A stretch of 6,977 nucleotides of DNA, taken from the NCBI GenBank assembly GCA_946478765.1, contig CAMLDH010000206.1:1-6977 (forward strand), given 5' to 3'. The notes under the pieces are model-generated. The model was not told where the DNA came from and searched no databases. It saw only the letters and a program-made list of their open reading frames with translations. Positions 6,614-6,977 of the stretch are shown one piece after another; the first letter of the stretch is position 1, and each line of letters begins with the position of its first letter. The DNA is from an uncultured Oxalobacteraceae bacterium (GTDB taxonomy: Bacteria; Pseudomonadota; Gammaproteobacteria; Burkholderiales; Burkholderiaceae). The translations under genes and the position numbers were made by a program.

Positions 6614-6977
6614 GCGTCATCTGCGAGCAATTGGGATCGCACTCCTCTACAGACGCGCCGAGCGCCGCATCGAGCGCAGGCCAGAACTTCGGGTACGCTT
6701 TGCCGAATGGCTCGACACGGCCCATCGGATTCACGCGCAGCAGCGGCACGACAAGCACAAGCGCTACAGCATGCAAGCGCCGGAAGTGGAATGTATCGCC
6801 AAGGGCAAGACGCACAAACACGACGCATTCGGCGTGAAAGTCAGTGTGGCCACGACCAACCGCGACAATTTCTTGGTCGGCATCGAATCGTTGCCGGGCA
6901 ATCCCTACGATGGGCATACGCTGGAGCGTGCAATCGAACAAGTCACCGCATTGGCTGGCAAGACGCCCAAACAAGCG
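6606..6977 (+). pseudogene. IS5-family transposase fragment (N-terminus lost, continues past window)
   Basis: The frame is open from 6606 (after TGA 6603-6605) to the edge, 124 codons, without a start that fits. From about 6765 it carries the IS5-type DDE transposase signature: YSMQAPEVECIAKGK, then FGVKVSVATT, then GNPYDGHTLERAIEQ. The preceding helical, Arg-rich stretch (RRAERRIERRPELRVRFAEW, then QQRHDKHKRY) matches the linker usually found before that signature. The N-terminal DNA-binding part and first catalytic Asp are missing. The second Asp and the Glu would lie beyond the right edge. No terminal inverted repeat is visible at the left border, and coding-like sequence starts within a few bases of the permease stop, so the junction is probably a deletion rather than a clean insertion end. 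Confidence 0.8.

Noticed and set aside
6591..6974. 127-codon minus-strand frame at the right edge
   Set aside because: It is antisense to the transposase signature on the plus strand and has no motif of its own.
1..6977. tRNA, rRNA or CRISPR features
   Set aside because: I saw no tRNA-like cloverleaf with a conserved TTCGA arm, no rRNA-like segment and no regularly spaced repeats.

Overview
The window looks like an accessory, effector-island type segment of a Gram-negative bacterium with a type III secretion system (T3SS). A Burkholderiales or other betaproteobacterial host is my best guess. This rests on the style of the APC-family permease and the IS5-family transposase, and on a CesT-type secretion chaperone beside large Ala/Ser-rich proteins. 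Accumulated broken genes and an insertion-sequence remnant would also suit a host-associated or endosymbiotic member with a decaying genome, but that is inference.

Left half (1-4889), all on the minus strand, in transcription order: a 598-residue Ala-rich protein ('protein B', 4889 to 3093); a 580-base spacer with a strong hairpin, a C10 tract and possible gene remnants; a 146-residue CesT-family chaperone (2512 to 2072); and a second large protein ('protein A', 1875 to beyond base 1). Protein A reads open for 625 codons and leaves the window without a stop, so its C-terminus is missing here. A and B are clearly paralogous: the same short blocks occur in the same order along both. A has a longer acidic, partly repetitive C-terminal tail, and B has a longer N-terminal region. 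A class I type chaperone between two paralogues with Ser/Thr/Pro-rich N-termini suggests two related T3SS effectors, or membrane-active secreted proteins, sharing one chaperone. I do not recognise the family by name.

Middle (4890-5455): about 400 bases with no convincing gene upstream of protein B, then a 54-codon minus-strand fragment of unknown origin.

Right half (5456-6977), plus strand: the wreck of an APC-superfamily amino-acid/cation permease with a C-terminal soluble domain. Its N-terminus is missing. One extra T in a T7 run shifts the frame, and an internal deletion joins the membrane domain to the soluble domain out of frame. Its original-looking C-terminus is followed at once by an N-terminally truncated IS5-family transposase that runs off the right edge. 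This mosaic suggests repeated insertion and deletion beside the effector locus.
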